64,000 nt of DNA from Flavobacterium daemonense (GTDB lineage: Bacteria; Bacteroidota; Bacteroidia; Flavobacteriales; Flavobacteriaceae). The stretch is from assembly GCF_007341385.1 (NCBI RefSeq), contig NZ_VJYD01000007.1, positions 172,147 to 236,146 on the forward strand, read 5' to 3'. The position numbers were made by a program, and so were the translations under genes. Within the stretch, counting starts at the first letter, position 1, and the number at the start of each line of letters is the position of its first letter. Below are positions 17,697 through 26,064 of this stretch, in pieces. Under the pieces are notes generated by a model that worked only from the letters and a program-made list of their open reading frames with translations, ran no database searches and was not told the DNA's origin.

Positions 17697-19802
17697 ATGC
17701 TTTCTAAAAAATATTTTTCTCTTCTTCTTTTTGTTCTTTTTGTTTCTCTGAACATTTTCGCGCAAGAAAAAGACGTTCGAAATATTGATTCTCTAAAAAC
17801 TCAAAACCTCAACGAAGTTTTAATCAGTCCGCTTCATGTTAATCGAAATATTCAAAACAGTCCGGCTTCGATTGGCATTTTATCCGAAAAAGAATTACTT
17901 CGAAATAATACCACAGATATCAGCAATGTCATCAATACGATTCCGGGTGTTTTTATGCAATCGTCGAATATCACGACAACCCGAATTTCAATTCGCGGCA
18001 TTGGTGCGAGAACTCCTTACGGAACAAATAAAATCAGGGCTTTTTACGGAAGCATTCCGCTAACTTCTGGAAACAGCGAAACGGTTATTGACGATATTGA
18101 TCTTCAAAACATCAGCCAACTTGAAGTTATAAAAGGTCCGCTTTCGAGCGTTTATGGCGCAGGATTGGGTGGTGCGATTTTGATTTCGCCTCAAACTTTA
18201 AAAAAGGGAAATTATCAAACTGAAGTCAGTTCTGTTTTTGGCTCTTTCGGATTGTTGAAAAACAGAGTTTCTTTTGATTTGAATGAAAAAAGCAGTTCTT
18301 TAAGTCTCAGTTATCATAATTTAAAGACAGATGGCTGGCGCGAAAATAGCGCTTATAATCGGCAAGGAATTACACTTTCGGGAGAATTATTTCGAAAGAA
18401 AAACAGTAAACTAACTTACTTTTCAAACTACACTTACTTAAAAGCTTATATTCCGAGTTCCATCGGCAAAACTGCTTTTGAAAATAATCCGCAAGCTGGA
18501 GCGCCAACTTGGGTTGCGTCAAAAGGTTTTAAGGAATACAAATCGACGCTCGGTGGATTGGCTTATGATTTCAAAATAAACGATCACCTCAACAATTCGA
18601 CCTCGGTTTTTATCAATTATAAAGACAGCAACGAACCACGTCCTTTTGATATCTTGCGCCAATATACTTTTGCTTCTGGTGCACGAACGCAATTTTCCGG
18701 AGATTTTAAAATCGGAAAAATCAAGAACCAATTTATTGGCGGACTTGAATATTTTGCAGACAATTATAGTGGAAATACTTTTGAAAATCTCTACAAACAA
18801 AACAACGGAAATGGAAGTTTACAAGGCAATCAGCTTACTGCAACCAACCAAAAAAGACATTTTTATAATATTTTTTCGCAAATCAGAACTTTGCTTTCTG
18901 AACATTTTGAAATTCAGGCTGGTTTAAATTACAACAAGACCAAATTCGAACTTCAAAATGATTTTCCCGCTTCCGCGAATAATCCAACGGAACATTATAG
19001 TTATGACGGCATTTTTTCGCCGCAACTTTCTTTTTTATTTAAGCCGAATGAAATTCAGACTTTTTACTTTTCTGCCAGTCGCGGATTCTCACTTCCTGCC
19101 ACTGAAGAAACTTTAACTTCAACGGTAAACATCAATCAAAATATTAAACCCGAAACAGGTTACAATTTTGAATTGGGAGGAAAACTTCATTTTTTCAATA
19201 AAAAACTCTACACCCAAATCGCCGTTTACCGAATGGAAATTAAAGATTTATTGGTCGCCAAAAGAATTGGTGACGATCAATATGAAGGTGTAAATGCTGG
19301 AAAAACGTTTCACGAAGGAATCGAAATTTCATTAAACCACAATTGGCCAATTAATCGGATTTTTCATTTAAATTCTTATGTTGGAACATCAATCGGAAAT
19401 TATGAATTTAAAGAATTTGTTGACAACGGAAATGACTATTCTGGAAACAAATTAACTGGAGTTCCAACCAATACGGCAAGTGCAGGTTTTGTCCTAAATA
19501 TTAATTCTGGCTTTTATTTTTCAGCCGATTTTCAGTTCACCGATAAAATCCCAATGAACGATTCGAATGCTAATTTTTCTGATTCTTATTCTTTATTGAA
19601 TTTAAAAACAGGTTATCAATTTGAGATTTTATCCGGTTTGAAAGCGCATATAGATGCAGGCATAAATAACGTAACAAATGAAAAATATGCCTCAATGATT
19701 TTGACCAATGCGACTGCAGTAGGAAATGCAGAACCAAGATTTTATTATCCGGGCTTGCCTATAAATTATTACGGAATTATCTCGTTGAATTATTTATTTT
19801 AG
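17697..19802 (+). CDS. TonB-dependent outer-membrane receptor
   Basis: 701 residues with a signal peptide ending near NIFAQ. There is no carboxypeptidase-regulatory domain; the plug begins directly (LNEVLISPLHVNRNIQNSPASIGILS, TTTRISIRGIGARTPYG, LEVIKGPLSSVYGAGLGGAI). A 22-strand-type barrel follows, ending in YYGIISLNYLF with the expected C-terminal phenylalanine. The plug architecture resembles siderophore/vitamin receptors more than SusC. There is no SusD partner, and no metal- or heme-specific motif that I recognise, so the substrate is unknown. The preceding PQQ enzyme is separated by a long inverted repeat and is probably not co-transcribed. Confidence 0.93.
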   Translation: MLSKKYFSLLLFVLFVSLNIFAQEKDVRNIDSLKTQNLNEVLISPLHVNRNIQNSPASIGILSEKELLRNNTTDISNVINTIPGVFMQSSNITTTRISIRGIGARTPYGTNKIRAFYGSIPLTSGNSETVIDDIDLQNISQLEVIKGPLSSVYGAGLGGAILISPQTLKKGNYQTEVSSVFGSFGLLKNRVSFDLNEKSSSLSLSYHNLKTDGWRENSAYNRQGITLSGELFRKKNSKLTYFSNYTYLKAYIPSSIGKTAFENNPQAGAPTWVASKGFKEYKSTLGGLAYDFKINDHLNNSTSVFINYKDSNEPRPFDILRQYTFASGARTQFSGDFKIGKIKNQFIGGLEYFADNYSGNTFENLYKQNNGNGSLQGNQLTATNQKRHFYNIFSQIRTLLSEHFEIQAGLNYNKTKFELQNDFPASANNPTEHYSYDGIFSPQLSFLFKPNEIQTFYFSASRGFSLPATEETLTSTVNINQNIKPETGYNFELGGKLHFFNKKLYTQIAVYRMEIKDLLVAKRIGDDQYEGVNAGKTFHEGIEISLNHNWPINRIFHLNSYVGTSIGNYEFKEFVDNGNDYSGNKLTGVPTNTASAGFVLNINSGFYFSADFQFTDKIPMNDSNANFSDSYSLLNLKTGYQFEILSGLKAHIDAGINNVTNEKYASMILTNATAVGNAEPRFYYPGLPINYYGIISLNYLF

Positions 19803-19825
19803 CATAGTACTTAAACAGCGTAAAC

Positions 19826-20377
19826 ATGCTTTCTGAATTGCAAAAAAAACTGGATTATGTCAATGCTTATAGAGAAAACCGTCTAAAAGCAGCGCAGGAT
19901 GTTTTAGAGAATCCTTCCCTTTTTAGTGAGTTAGTTTCCATTTGCTTTTCACCAGAAGACAAAAACAACCACAAAGCTAGCTGGATTCTAGAATTTGTAT
20001 CGTACGAAGAATTGCTTTGGCTACAGCCACATCTTGATTTTTTTTGTTCGAATTTGAAAATTTTAAAAGATGAAAGTTCGCTTCGGCCAATTGCGAAAGT
20101 GGTTCAGCTTTTAGTAAAATCGCATTACAAGAAAAATGAAAACTCCATAAAACTTTCCGAAAACAATTTACAAGATATTATTGAAGCTTCCTTTGATTGG
20201 CTGATAAATGATGTCAAAGTAGCCACAAAAGCATATTCGATTAGGACTTTATATGTTTTGGGAAATCATTACGATTGGATTCATCCCGAACTTCAAATTA
20301 TCTTAAATAAAGATTACGGCGACCATTCGGCTGCATACAAAGCCGTTGCCCGCGAAGTTTTAAAGAAAATTGAATAG
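19826..20377 (+). CDS. conserved helical protein of unknown function
   Basis: 183 residues, no signal peptide, all-helical in appearance with HEAT-like spacing (for example NHKASWILEFVSYEELLWLQPHL and VATKAYSIRTLYVLGNHYDWIHPELQ). I do not recognise a named family. Similar short proteins may be labelled adenylosuccinate lyase in some flavobacterial annotations, but none of that enzyme's signature sequence is present. It starts 23 bp after the TonB receptor stop codon and is followed by a long hairpin before purK. It could therefore be the last gene of the receptor transcript, or stand alone. Confidence 0.75.
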   Translation: MLSELQKKLDYVNAYRENRLKAAQDVLENPSLFSELVSICFSPEDKNNHKASWILEFVSYEELLWLQPHLDFFCSNLKILKDESSLRPIAKVVQLLVKSHYKKNENSIKLSENNLQDIIEASFDWLINDVKVATKAYSIRTLYVLGNHYDWIHPELQIILNKDYGDHSAAYKAVAREVLKKIE

Positions 20378-20395
20378 TTTTAGCTTGCCACGAAT

Positions 20396-20470
20396 TTCAC
20401 GAATTTTCACGAATTGTATTTCTTAAATTGAAGTTTAAAAAATTTGTGAAAATTCGTGAAATTCGTGGCA
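20396..20470. repeat. inverted repeat, GCCACGAATTT family
   Basis: TGCCACGAATTTCACGAATT on the left is matched by a complementary arm ending GAAATTCGTGGCA on the right. It lies just before the purK promoter. An in-frame extension of purK into this repeat exists but is not coding. Confidence 0.8.
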
Positions 20471-20486
20471 AAAAAAAATTAAAAGG

Positions 20487-20494
20487 TATCTTTG
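20487..20494 (+). promoter_or_regulatory. -7 element TATCTTTG before purK
   Basis: It matches TAnnTTTG and lies 17 bp before the ATG at 20512. It sits right after the repeat hairpin, which would insulate purK from upstream transcription. Confidence 0.6.
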
Positions 20495-20511
20495 CAAAAA
20501 CACAACACACA

Positions 20512-21660
20512 ATGAATTATTTTTCTTCTGATTTTAAATTAGGAATATTAGGTGGCGGACAATTAGGCAAAATGCTTTTGTTCGATACTCGAAAATTTGA
20601 CATACAAACTTACGTTCTTGATCCAAGCGACGAAGCACCGAGTAAAATTGCATGCAACAAATTTTTCCAAGGCGATTTAATGGACTATGAAACGGTTTAT
20701 AATTTCGGAAAACAAGTCGATGTTTTGACTTTTGAAATCGAATTGGTAAACCTTGAAGCTTTAACGCAATTAGAAAATGAGGGTTTAAAAGTATATCCAT
20801 CTCCAAAAACCTTAAAAGGAATTCAGAATAAAGGCGTTCAAAAAGAATTTTACGCTAAAAATAATATCCCAACCGCGCCATTTGAACGATTTGAAAATTT
20901 AGAAAATCTAAAATCTAAAATCAACGATCTAAAATTACCTTTTGTATGGAAATGTACCGAATTTGGTTATGATGGAAATGGAGTAAAAATAGTTCGCCAA
21001 GTTTCAGATTTAGATACGCTTCCAAATGTAGAATGTATTGCAGAAACTATGGTTCCGTTCAAAAATGAATTGGCGGTAATTGTGGTACGAAATCCATCAG
21101 GAGAAATGAAAACCTATCCGGTTGTTGAAATGGAATTTCACCCAGAAGCAAACCAAGTTGAATACGTAATCTGCCCTGCAAGAATCGATGATAAGGTAGC
21201 AGAAAAAGCAAGAGCGATTGCTTTGCAAGTTTCAGAGAACTTCAACCACGTTGGTCTTTTAGCAGTTGAAATGTTCCAAACTCAGGACGACGAAATTTTA
21301 GTAAACGAAGTTGCTCCACGTCCGCACAATTCTGGACATTATTCAATCGAAGCAAGTTATACTTCACAATTCGAAAATCATTTACGTGCTATTTTAGATC
21401 TTCCTTTAGGAAACACAGACAGCAAAGTTGCCGGAATTATGGTAAATTTAGTAGGTGCCGAGGGTCATTCTGGAAATGTAGTTTATGAAAACATCGAAAC
21501 CATTTTAGGATGGGATGGTGTCACGCCGCATATTTACGGTAAAAAACAAACGCGTCCTTTTAGAAAAATGGGTCACGTAACAATCGTAAATGAAGATATG
21601 GCCGAAGCGAGACGAATTGCTGAGGAAGTTAAGAACACGATTAGAGTGATTTCACAATAA
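20512..21660 (+). CDS. purK: 5-(carboxyamino)imidazole ribonucleotide synthase
   Basis: 382 residues from the ATG at 20512. The frame is open further upstream, but that part is intergenic repeat and lies before the promoter. ATP-grasp fold: N-terminal GILGGGQLGKM, lysine in LPFVWKCTEFGYDGNG, and the metal site in ILVNEVAPRPHNSGHYSIEA. It carboxylates AIR with ATP and bicarbonate to N5-CAIR, the substrate of PurE encoded next. The 84-bp gap to purE carries an inverted repeat. Confidence 0.97.
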   Translation: MNYFSSDFKLGILGGGQLGKMLLFDTRKFDIQTYVLDPSDEAPSKIACNKFFQGDLMDYETVYNFGKQVDVLTFEIELVNLEALTQLENEGLKVYPSPKTLKGIQNKGVQKEFYAKNNIPTAPFERFENLENLKSKINDLKLPFVWKCTEFGYDGNGVKIVRQVSDLDTLPNVECIAETMVPFKNELAVIVVRNPSGEMKTYPVVEMEFHPEANQVEYVICPARIDDKVAEKARAIALQVSENFNHVGLLAVEMFQTQDDEILVNEVAPRPHNSGHYSIEASYTSQFENHLRAILDLPLGNTDSKVAGIMVNLVGAEGHSGNVVYENIETILGWDGVTPHIYGKKQTRPFRKMGHVTIVNEDMAEARRIAEEVKNTIRVISQ

Positions 21661-21666
21661 TTAAAA

Positions 21667-21738
21667 AATTTAAAGATTGAAAAATTTAAAGATTCATGCG
21701 ATAATTTTTAAATCTTTCAATCATTTAATCTTTAAATA
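21667..21738. repeat. intergenic inverted repeat (TTTAAAGATT type)
   Basis: ATTTAAAGATTGAAAAATTT on the left is echoed in inverted form by AAATCTTTCAATCATTTAA on the right. It lies between purK and purE. Confidence 0.6.
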
Positions 21739-21744
21739 AAAAAC

Positions 21745-22230
21745 ATGAGCAAAGTAGCTATTATAATGGGAAGCATCTCCGACATGCCAGTTATGCAGGA
21801 TGCAATCGACATATTAAAACAATTCAATATTGAAGTTGAAGTAGATATCGTTTCGGCCCACAGAACACCGGAGAAATTATTCGATTTCAGCAAAAATGCA
21901 CACAATCGCGGAATTTCAGTAATCATTGCCGGTGCGGGTGGTGCAGCGCATTTACCTGGAATGGTAGCTTCAATGTCGCCGCTTCCTGTAATTGGAGTTC
22001 CAGTAAAATCAAGCAATTCAATTGATGGCTGGGATTCAGTTTTGTCAATTCTTCAAATGCCGGGTGGTGTTCCGGTTGCAACAGTTGCTTTAAACGGAGC
22101 AAAAAATGCCGGAATTTTAGCAGCACAAATCATCGGAAGCCACGATAAAAAAGTTTTAGATACTATTATTTCTTATAAAGAAGAATTAAAAGCTGCGGTT
22201 AATAAAGCTGCTGAAAGTCTTAATAAATAA
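21745..22230 (+). CDS. purE: N5-carboxyaminoimidazole ribonucleotide mutase
   Basis: 161 residues, full class I PurE. It has the N-terminal GSISDMPVMQDA, active-site region SAHRTPEKLFDF with the catalytic histidine, AGAGGAAHLPGMVAS, and LPVIGVPVKSS. It forms an octamer and converts N5-CAIR to CAIR. It follows purK as the second step of the bacterial two-enzyme route. Confidence 0.97.
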   Translation: MSKVAIIMGSISDMPVMQDAIDILKQFNIEVEVDIVSAHRTPEKLFDFSKNAHNRGISVIIAGAGGAAHLPGMVASMSPLPVIGVPVKSSNSIDGWDSVLSILQMPGGVPVATVALNGAKNAGILAAQIIGSHDKKVLDTIISYKEELKAAVNKAAESLNK

Positions 22231-22234
22231 ATTT

Positions 22235-22312
22235 AGTGATCAGTGGTCAGTTTTTAGTGTTCAGTAGTTGTCTTTATGAGAACTGAACACTAAAAAACTG
22301 ACCACTGACTAC
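22235..22312. repeat. inverted repeat, AGTGGTCAGT type
   Basis: The arms CAGTGGTCAGTTTTTAGTGT and ACACTAAAAAACTGACCACTG are nearly perfect complements. It lies between purE and the M3 peptidase gene. A related word (ACTAAAAACTGAACACTGAT) occurs at 33310-33329. Confidence 0.8.
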
Positions 22313-22330
22313 TTTTAAAAAACTCTACTT

Positions 22331-24358
22331 ATGAGCGTATTAACACAATATTTCAATACCAAACATAACACAGCACCTTTTTCGCAAATTAAAATCGAAG
22401 ATTACGTTCCTGCTTTCAACGAAGGAATTGCTTTGGCTAAAGCCGAAATTGATGCGATTGTAAATAATTCGGAAGCGCCAACTTTTGAAAACACAATTGT
22501 GGCAATGGATTATTCAGGTGATATTTTAGATCGACTTTCTAGTATTTTCTTTAATTTGAATTCGGCAGAAACGAATGACGAAATGCAGAAAATTGCACAG
22601 GAAGTTTCACCTTTACTTTCAGAATTCGGAAATGATATTCGCTTAAATGCTGATTTATTTGCGAAAGTAAAAGCCGTTTACGATCAAAAAGAAAGTCTAA
22701 ATCTAAATCCGGAACAAACTACTTTATTAGATAAAAAATACAAAAGCTTTTCGAGAAACGGAGCCAATTTGCCAGAAGACAAGAAAAATCAATTAAGAGA
22801 AATCGACAAAGAATTATCAAAATTGAGTTTGCAGTTTGGTGAAAATGTTTTGGCAGAAACCAACAACTTCGAATTGCATTTAACTGATGAGAAAGATTTA
22901 GCGGGTTTACCAGAAGGCACAATCGAAGCAGCAAGATTATTAGCAAAAAATCAGGAAAAAGAAGGCTGGATTTTCACTTTAGATTATCCAAGTTACGTTC
23001 CGTTTTTGACTTATGCCGACAATCGTGAATTGCGTAAAAAAATGGCAATCGCTTTTGGAGCGAAAGGTTTTCAAAAGAACGAATTCAACAATGAAGAAAA
23101 CGTTCTGAAAATTGCAAAACTTCGTCACGAAAGAGCTAATTTATTAGGTTACAAAACACATGCTCATTTTGTTTTGGAAGAAAGAATGGCCGAAAGTCCC
23201 GAGAAAGTTTTCTCTTTCTTGAATGATTTATTGGCAAAAGCAAAACCAGCAGCTCAAAAAGAATTTGCTGAATTAACTGCTTTCGCGAAAGAACTAGACG
23301 GAATCGAGCAATTAGAAAAATGGGACGGCGCGTATTATTCTGAAAAATTAAAACAGCAGCTTTTTAATTTAGATGATGAAAAACTGAAACCTTATTTTCA
23401 ATTAGAAAAAGTATTGGATGGCGCTTTTACAGTTGCCAAAAAATTATACGGTTTAACTTTTACCGAAGTTTTTGATATCGATAAATATCATGAAGAAGTT
23501 ACGACTTATGAAGTGAGAGACACTGACAATAATCTAGTTTCGATTTTCTACGCTGATTTCTTCCCAAGAAAAGGAAAAAGAAACGGCGCGTGGATGACTT
23601 CATTCAAATCACAATATGTGAAAGACGGCGTAAACGAAAGACCCCATATTTCGAACGTTTGTAATTTCACAAAACCAACAGAAACAAAACCTTCTTTATT
23701 GACTTTTAATGAGGTAACGACTTTATTCCATGAATTTGGTCACGGTTTGCACGGAATGTTGGCAAACACAGTTTACCCAAGTTTATCTGGAACTTCTGTT
23801 TACTGGGATTTTGTAGAATTACCAAGTCAGATTATGGAAAACTGGTGTTACGAGCCGGAAGCCTTGGCTTTGTTTGCGAATCATTATGAAACGGGAGAAA
23901 TTATTCCAATTGAATATGTTCAGAAAATTAAAGAAAGTGCTAGTTTCCAAGAAGGTTTAGCAACATTGCGTCAGTTAAGTTTTGGACTTTTAGATATGGC
24001 TTGGCACGGACAAGACCCAACAAATATCACAAATCTTAAAGATTTTGAAACCGAACAATTTGCAAGCACACAATTGTATCCGGATGTTAAAGAAAATGCG
24101 ATGAGTACGGCGTTTTCGCACATTTTTCAAGGCGGATATTCTTCTGGATATTACAGCTACAAATGGGCAGAAGTTCTAGATGCTGATGCTTTTGAATATT
24201 TCCATGAAAATGGAATTTTCAATGAAGAAATAGCAAAAAAATTCAAAGACAATGTCCTTTCAAAAGGAGGAACAGAACATCCGATGATTTTGTACAAACG
24301 TTTCAGAGGTCAGGAACCAAAACCGGAAGCTTTGTTGAAAAGAGCGGGGCTTTTGTAA
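22331..24358 (+). CDS. M3 family metallopeptidase (Dcp / oligopeptidase A type)
   Basis: 675 residues, no signal peptide, so cytoplasmic. The zinc motif HEFGH lies at residues 467-471 and the third ligand is expected in the downstream glutamate region (VELPSQIMENW). The N-terminus NTAPFSQIKIEDYVPAF is typical of the Dcp/PrlC branch, as is GGYSSGYYSYKWAEVLDADAF. It probably degrades oligopeptides to dipeptides. Which of dcp or prlC it matches cannot be decided by eye. Confidence 0.93.
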   Translation: MSVLTQYFNTKHNTAPFSQIKIEDYVPAFNEGIALAKAEIDAIVNNSEAPTFENTIVAMDYSGDILDRLSSIFFNLNSAETNDEMQKIAQEVSPLLSEFGNDIRLNADLFAKVKAVYDQKESLNLNPEQTTLLDKKYKSFSRNGANLPEDKKNQLREIDKELSKLSLQFGENVLAETNNFELHLTDEKDLAGLPEGTIEAARLLAKNQEKEGWIFTLDYPSYVPFLTYADNRELRKKMAIAFGAKGFQKNEFNNEENVLKIAKLRHERANLLGYKTHAHFVLEERMAESPEKVFSFLNDLLAKAKPAAQKEFAELTAFAKELDGIEQLEKWDGAYYSEKLKQQLFNLDDEKLKPYFQLEKVLDGAFTVAKKLYGLTFTEVFDIDKYHEEVTTYEVRDTDNNLVSIFYADFFPRKGKRNGAWMTSFKSQYVKDGVNERPHISNVCNFTKPTETKPSLLTFNEVTTLFHEFGHGLHGMLANTVYPSLSGTSVYWDFVELPSQIMENWCYEPEALALFANHYETGEIIPIEYVQKIKESASFQEGLATLRQLSFGLLDMAWHGQDPTNITNLKDFETEQFASTQLYPDVKENAMSTAFSHIFQGGYSSGYYSYKWAEVLDADAFEYFHENGIFNEEIAKKFKDNVLSKGGTEHPMILYKRFRGQEPKPEALLKRAGLL

Positions 24359-24388
24359 TTTTAGATTTTAGATATAAGATTTTAGATT

Positions 24389-24419
24389 AAACCGAGGTAG
24401 AAATACTTCGGTTTTTTTT
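24389..24419. terminator. bidirectional terminator
   Basis: AAACCGAGGTA / TACTTCGGTTT hairpin followed by seven T. It serves the M3 peptidase gene and lies at the 3' end of the convergent hicB. Confidence 0.8.
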
Positions 24420-24768
24420 AATTTAAAACCTCTTCGTGGTTTACAATATAAGACAATGCTTCCTTGACAATTTCATTTAAATTGAGACCTTTTTTAGAAG
24501 CCAACATAGCCGTTTTTTGATGTAAATCTTGTGAAACCCTTACATTAAAAGAACCTTTAAAAACTTTATCGGGAATTTTATTTAGCATTTTACAAGTTTC
24601 TAAATAATCATTAACACCTTCGTGAAAAGATTTTTCTAATTCAGAAACAGAAGTCCCTTCAAAAGTTACCACATCATTTATTCCGTGAATTTTTCCAAAA
24701 AAAACTTTATCTTCTGCAGAAAATTCAACTGTGCCGATGTACCCTTTATATTCTAGATAATTTTTCAT
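24418..24768 (-). CDS. hicB: HicB-family antitoxin
   Basis: 116 residues. The degenerate RNase-H-like HicB domain fills the N-terminus (YIGTVEFSAEDKVFFGKIHGINDVVTFEG, then ELEKSFHEGVNDYLETC). A C-terminal ribbon-helix-helix/Arc-like DNA-binding segment follows (FKGSFNVRVSQDLHQKTAMLASKKGLNLNEIVKEAL). It would neutralise HicA and repress its own operon. The start codon is 1 bp after the hicA stop codon, so translation is probably coupled. Confidence 0.9.
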   Translation of the reverse strand: MKNYLEYKGYIGTVEFSAEDKVFFGKIHGINDVVTFEGTSVSELEKSFHEGVNDYLETCKMLNKIPDKVFKGSFNVRVSQDLHQKTAMLASKKGLNLNEIVKEALSYIVNHEEVLN

Positions 24769-24769
24769 T

Positions 24770-25012
24770 TTATAATTTTAAGCATTCAATAATTATATCC
24801 AATTGATAACCTTTTAAAACTTTTTGGGGATGGGGTTCATGTAAAATTATAAGTTCTTTTTTCTCATTTATAAATTTCCTTCTAGAACCTCCCGTTTTTC
24901 CTTGTGGAATTTGGTTGTATCCAAAATGATTAATAACCTTTAAAAATTCATCCCAAGTGAAATCTTTGGGTTTCGACTGTAATTTTTCAATCAGCTTATC
25001 AATTTTACTCAT
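24770..25012 (-). CDS. hicA: HicA-family mRNA interferase toxin
   Basis: 80 residues with the dsRBD-like HicA fold. FLKVINHFGYNQIPQGKTGGSRRKF replaces the canonical GSHxxF by GSRRKF. The second conserved block is LHEPHPQKVLKGYQLDIIIECL. The usual catalytic histidine position is therefore Arg, as happens in one HicA branch where the remaining histidines may serve. It would cleave mRNA on ribosomes when HicB is lost. It precedes hicB by 1 bp, the canonical toxin-first order. Confidence 0.88.
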   Translation of the reverse strand: MSKIDKLIEKLQSKPKDFTWDEFLKVINHFGYNQIPQGKTGGSRRKFINEKKELIILHEPHPQKVLKGYQLDIIIECLKL

Positions 25013-25013
25013 A

Positions 25014-25061
25014 CAAATTTATAATTATTATTTTAATTTGCAACTAAAATATAGTTGCAAA
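25014..25061 (-). promoter_or_regulatory. hicAB promoter with overlapping operator palindrome
   Basis: On the minus strand, TTG (25043-25041), a 19-bp spacer and TAAATTTG (25021-25014) form a Bacteroidetes promoter that ends 1 bp before the hicA ATG. A palindrome TTTGCAACT-N7-AGTTGCAAA (25037-25061) covers the -33 element. It is a natural binding site for the HicB ribbon-helix-helix domain. The transcript would be essentially leaderless. Confidence 0.7.
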
Positions 25062-25119
25062 ATTGCTTTTAACACACAAATATATAAGAAAAAACTTTCT
25101 TGTTGGATTATTTTTCAAC

Positions 25120-25145
25120 AAACTTTCAATTATTTTTGAAAGTTT
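25120..25145 (+). promoter_or_regulatory. palindromic operator overlapping the -33 of the GbsR-family gene
   Basis: AAACTTTCA-N8-TGAAAGTTT with perfect 9-bp arms. The TTG of the right arm (25136-25138) is followed after 20 bp by TACATTTG (25159-25166), a full promoter, and the ATG is at 25171. A protein bound here would block the polymerase. The same site recurs at 25688-25713. Confidence 0.75.
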
Positions 25146-25170
25146 AAAAACTTTTACTTACATTTGATCT

Positions 25171-25674
25171 ATGGAATTCAAAGAAGCAAAAAATAAGTTT
25201 GTACAAACCTGGGGAGCATTAGGTTCTCAATGGGGAATTAATAAAACGATGGCGCAAATCCACGCTTTATTAATGATCTCAAACGAAGCTGTTTCTATGG
25301 AAGACATTATGGAAGAATTGCAAATTTCGCGTGGAAACGCCAGCATGAACCTAAGAGCTTTAATGGATTGGGGAATTGTATACAAAGAATTTAAAGCCGG
25401 AGAAAGAAAAGAATTCTTTACTGCCGAAAAAGATTTAGACGAATTAGCGGCAAAAATCTCAAGAGAAAGAAGCAAGAGAGAAATTAAGCCAGCGCTAAAA
25501 ATCTTAAAAGAAGTCTCGACTATCGAAGCTAGTGATTCGGCAGAGGAAAAGCACTTTGTAGATCAAACTACTAAACTCTATGATTTCGTTTTAAAAGCCG
25601 ACAATATGCTAGACAAAATGACGGAATTCAATGAAAACTGGTTAGGAAAATTAGTTATCAAAATGATGAAATAA
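25171..25674 (+). CDS. GbsR/MarR-family transcriptional regulator
   Basis: 167 residues. A winged helix-turn-helix is seen at about residues 20-85: INKTMAQIHALLMISNEAVSMEDI, then EELQISRGNASMNLRALMDWGIV as recognition region and the wing around FKAGERKEFF. The C-terminal helical half would form the dimer. This is the GbsR-like branch of the MarR superfamily, common in Bacteroidetes and mostly of unknown inducer. Identical palindromes lie before its own promoter and before the next operon, which points to autoregulation plus direct control of the three membrane-protein genes that follow. Confidence 0.88.
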   Translation: MEFKEAKNKFVQTWGALGSQWGINKTMAQIHALLMISNEAVSMEDIMEELQISRGNASMNLRALMDWGIVYKEFKAGERKEFFTAEKDLDELAAKISRERSKREIKPALKILKEVSTIEASDSAEEKHFVDQTTKLYDFVLKADNMLDKMTEFNENWLGKLVIKMMK

Positions 25675-25687
25675 AAAAATTTAATCA

Positions 25688-25713
25688 AAACTTTCAATTT
25701 TTTCTGAAAGTTT
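25688..25713 (+). promoter_or_regulatory. second copy of the palindromic operator, before the membrane-protein operon
   Basis: AAACTTTCA-N8-TGAAAGTTT again with perfect arms. It differs from the copy at 25120-25145 only at two spacer positions. It starts 13 bp after the regulator's stop codon and ends 16 bp before the ATG at 25730. No clean TAnnTTTG is visible between it and that ATG, so the operon may use a weak promoter here or be read through from the regulator gene. Confidence 0.7.
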
Positions 25714-25729
25714 AAAACAATCAATAATT

Positions 25730-26059
25730 ATGAGAACTATAAAAAACATCAACACGTTTGCAATTGCACTTCCGTTTATTATTTTTCTATCAACCTGCAT
25801 ATTTGGCGAAGGAGCAATAATCTTTGCTTTACTATCAACTATGATTACGGGTCTTCTTCAAGTTTTATTGGGTATTAAAATGTTAGTTGATAATCCGAAA
25901 GCTCGAAATCTACAAATTTATATTTCAGCTGTTGTACTCTTTTTTGGGCTTTGGTTCGTGAACAAGCTTACTGGTTATCATGATTTCTTAAGCTATATTT
26001 TAGTCCCAATTCCTTTAATTCTAGCAATCTATCTCTCAATTATTATTTACAAAAATTAA
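25730..26059 (+). CDS. small multi-pass membrane protein, first gene of GbsR-linked operon
   Basis: 109 residues, almost entirely hydrophobic, with three to four predicted membrane segments (about residues 9-30, 32-52, 63-80 and 87-106). There is no signal-peptidase or lipobox motif and no recognised family motif. It has the operator palindrome just upstream and is followed after 5 bp by the next membrane gene, so the three genes are surely one transcript. Function unknown. Confidence 0.75.
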   Translation: MRTIKNINTFAIALPFIIFLSTCIFGEGAIIFALLSTMITGLLQVLLGIKMLVDNPKARNLQIYISAVVLFFGLWFVNKLTGYHDFLSYILVPIPLILAIYLSIIIYKN

Positions 26060-26064
26060 TAATT

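Noticed and set aside
20428..20511. Upstream in-frame extension of purK
   Set aside because: It translates the GCCACGAATTT repeat and lies before the TATCTTTG promoter; PurK homology starts at the ATG at 20512.
25689..25730. Strong TAnnTTTG promoter between the second operator and the membrane-protein operon
   Set aside because: No good match was found; only weak AT-rich sequence, so promoter placement there is left open.
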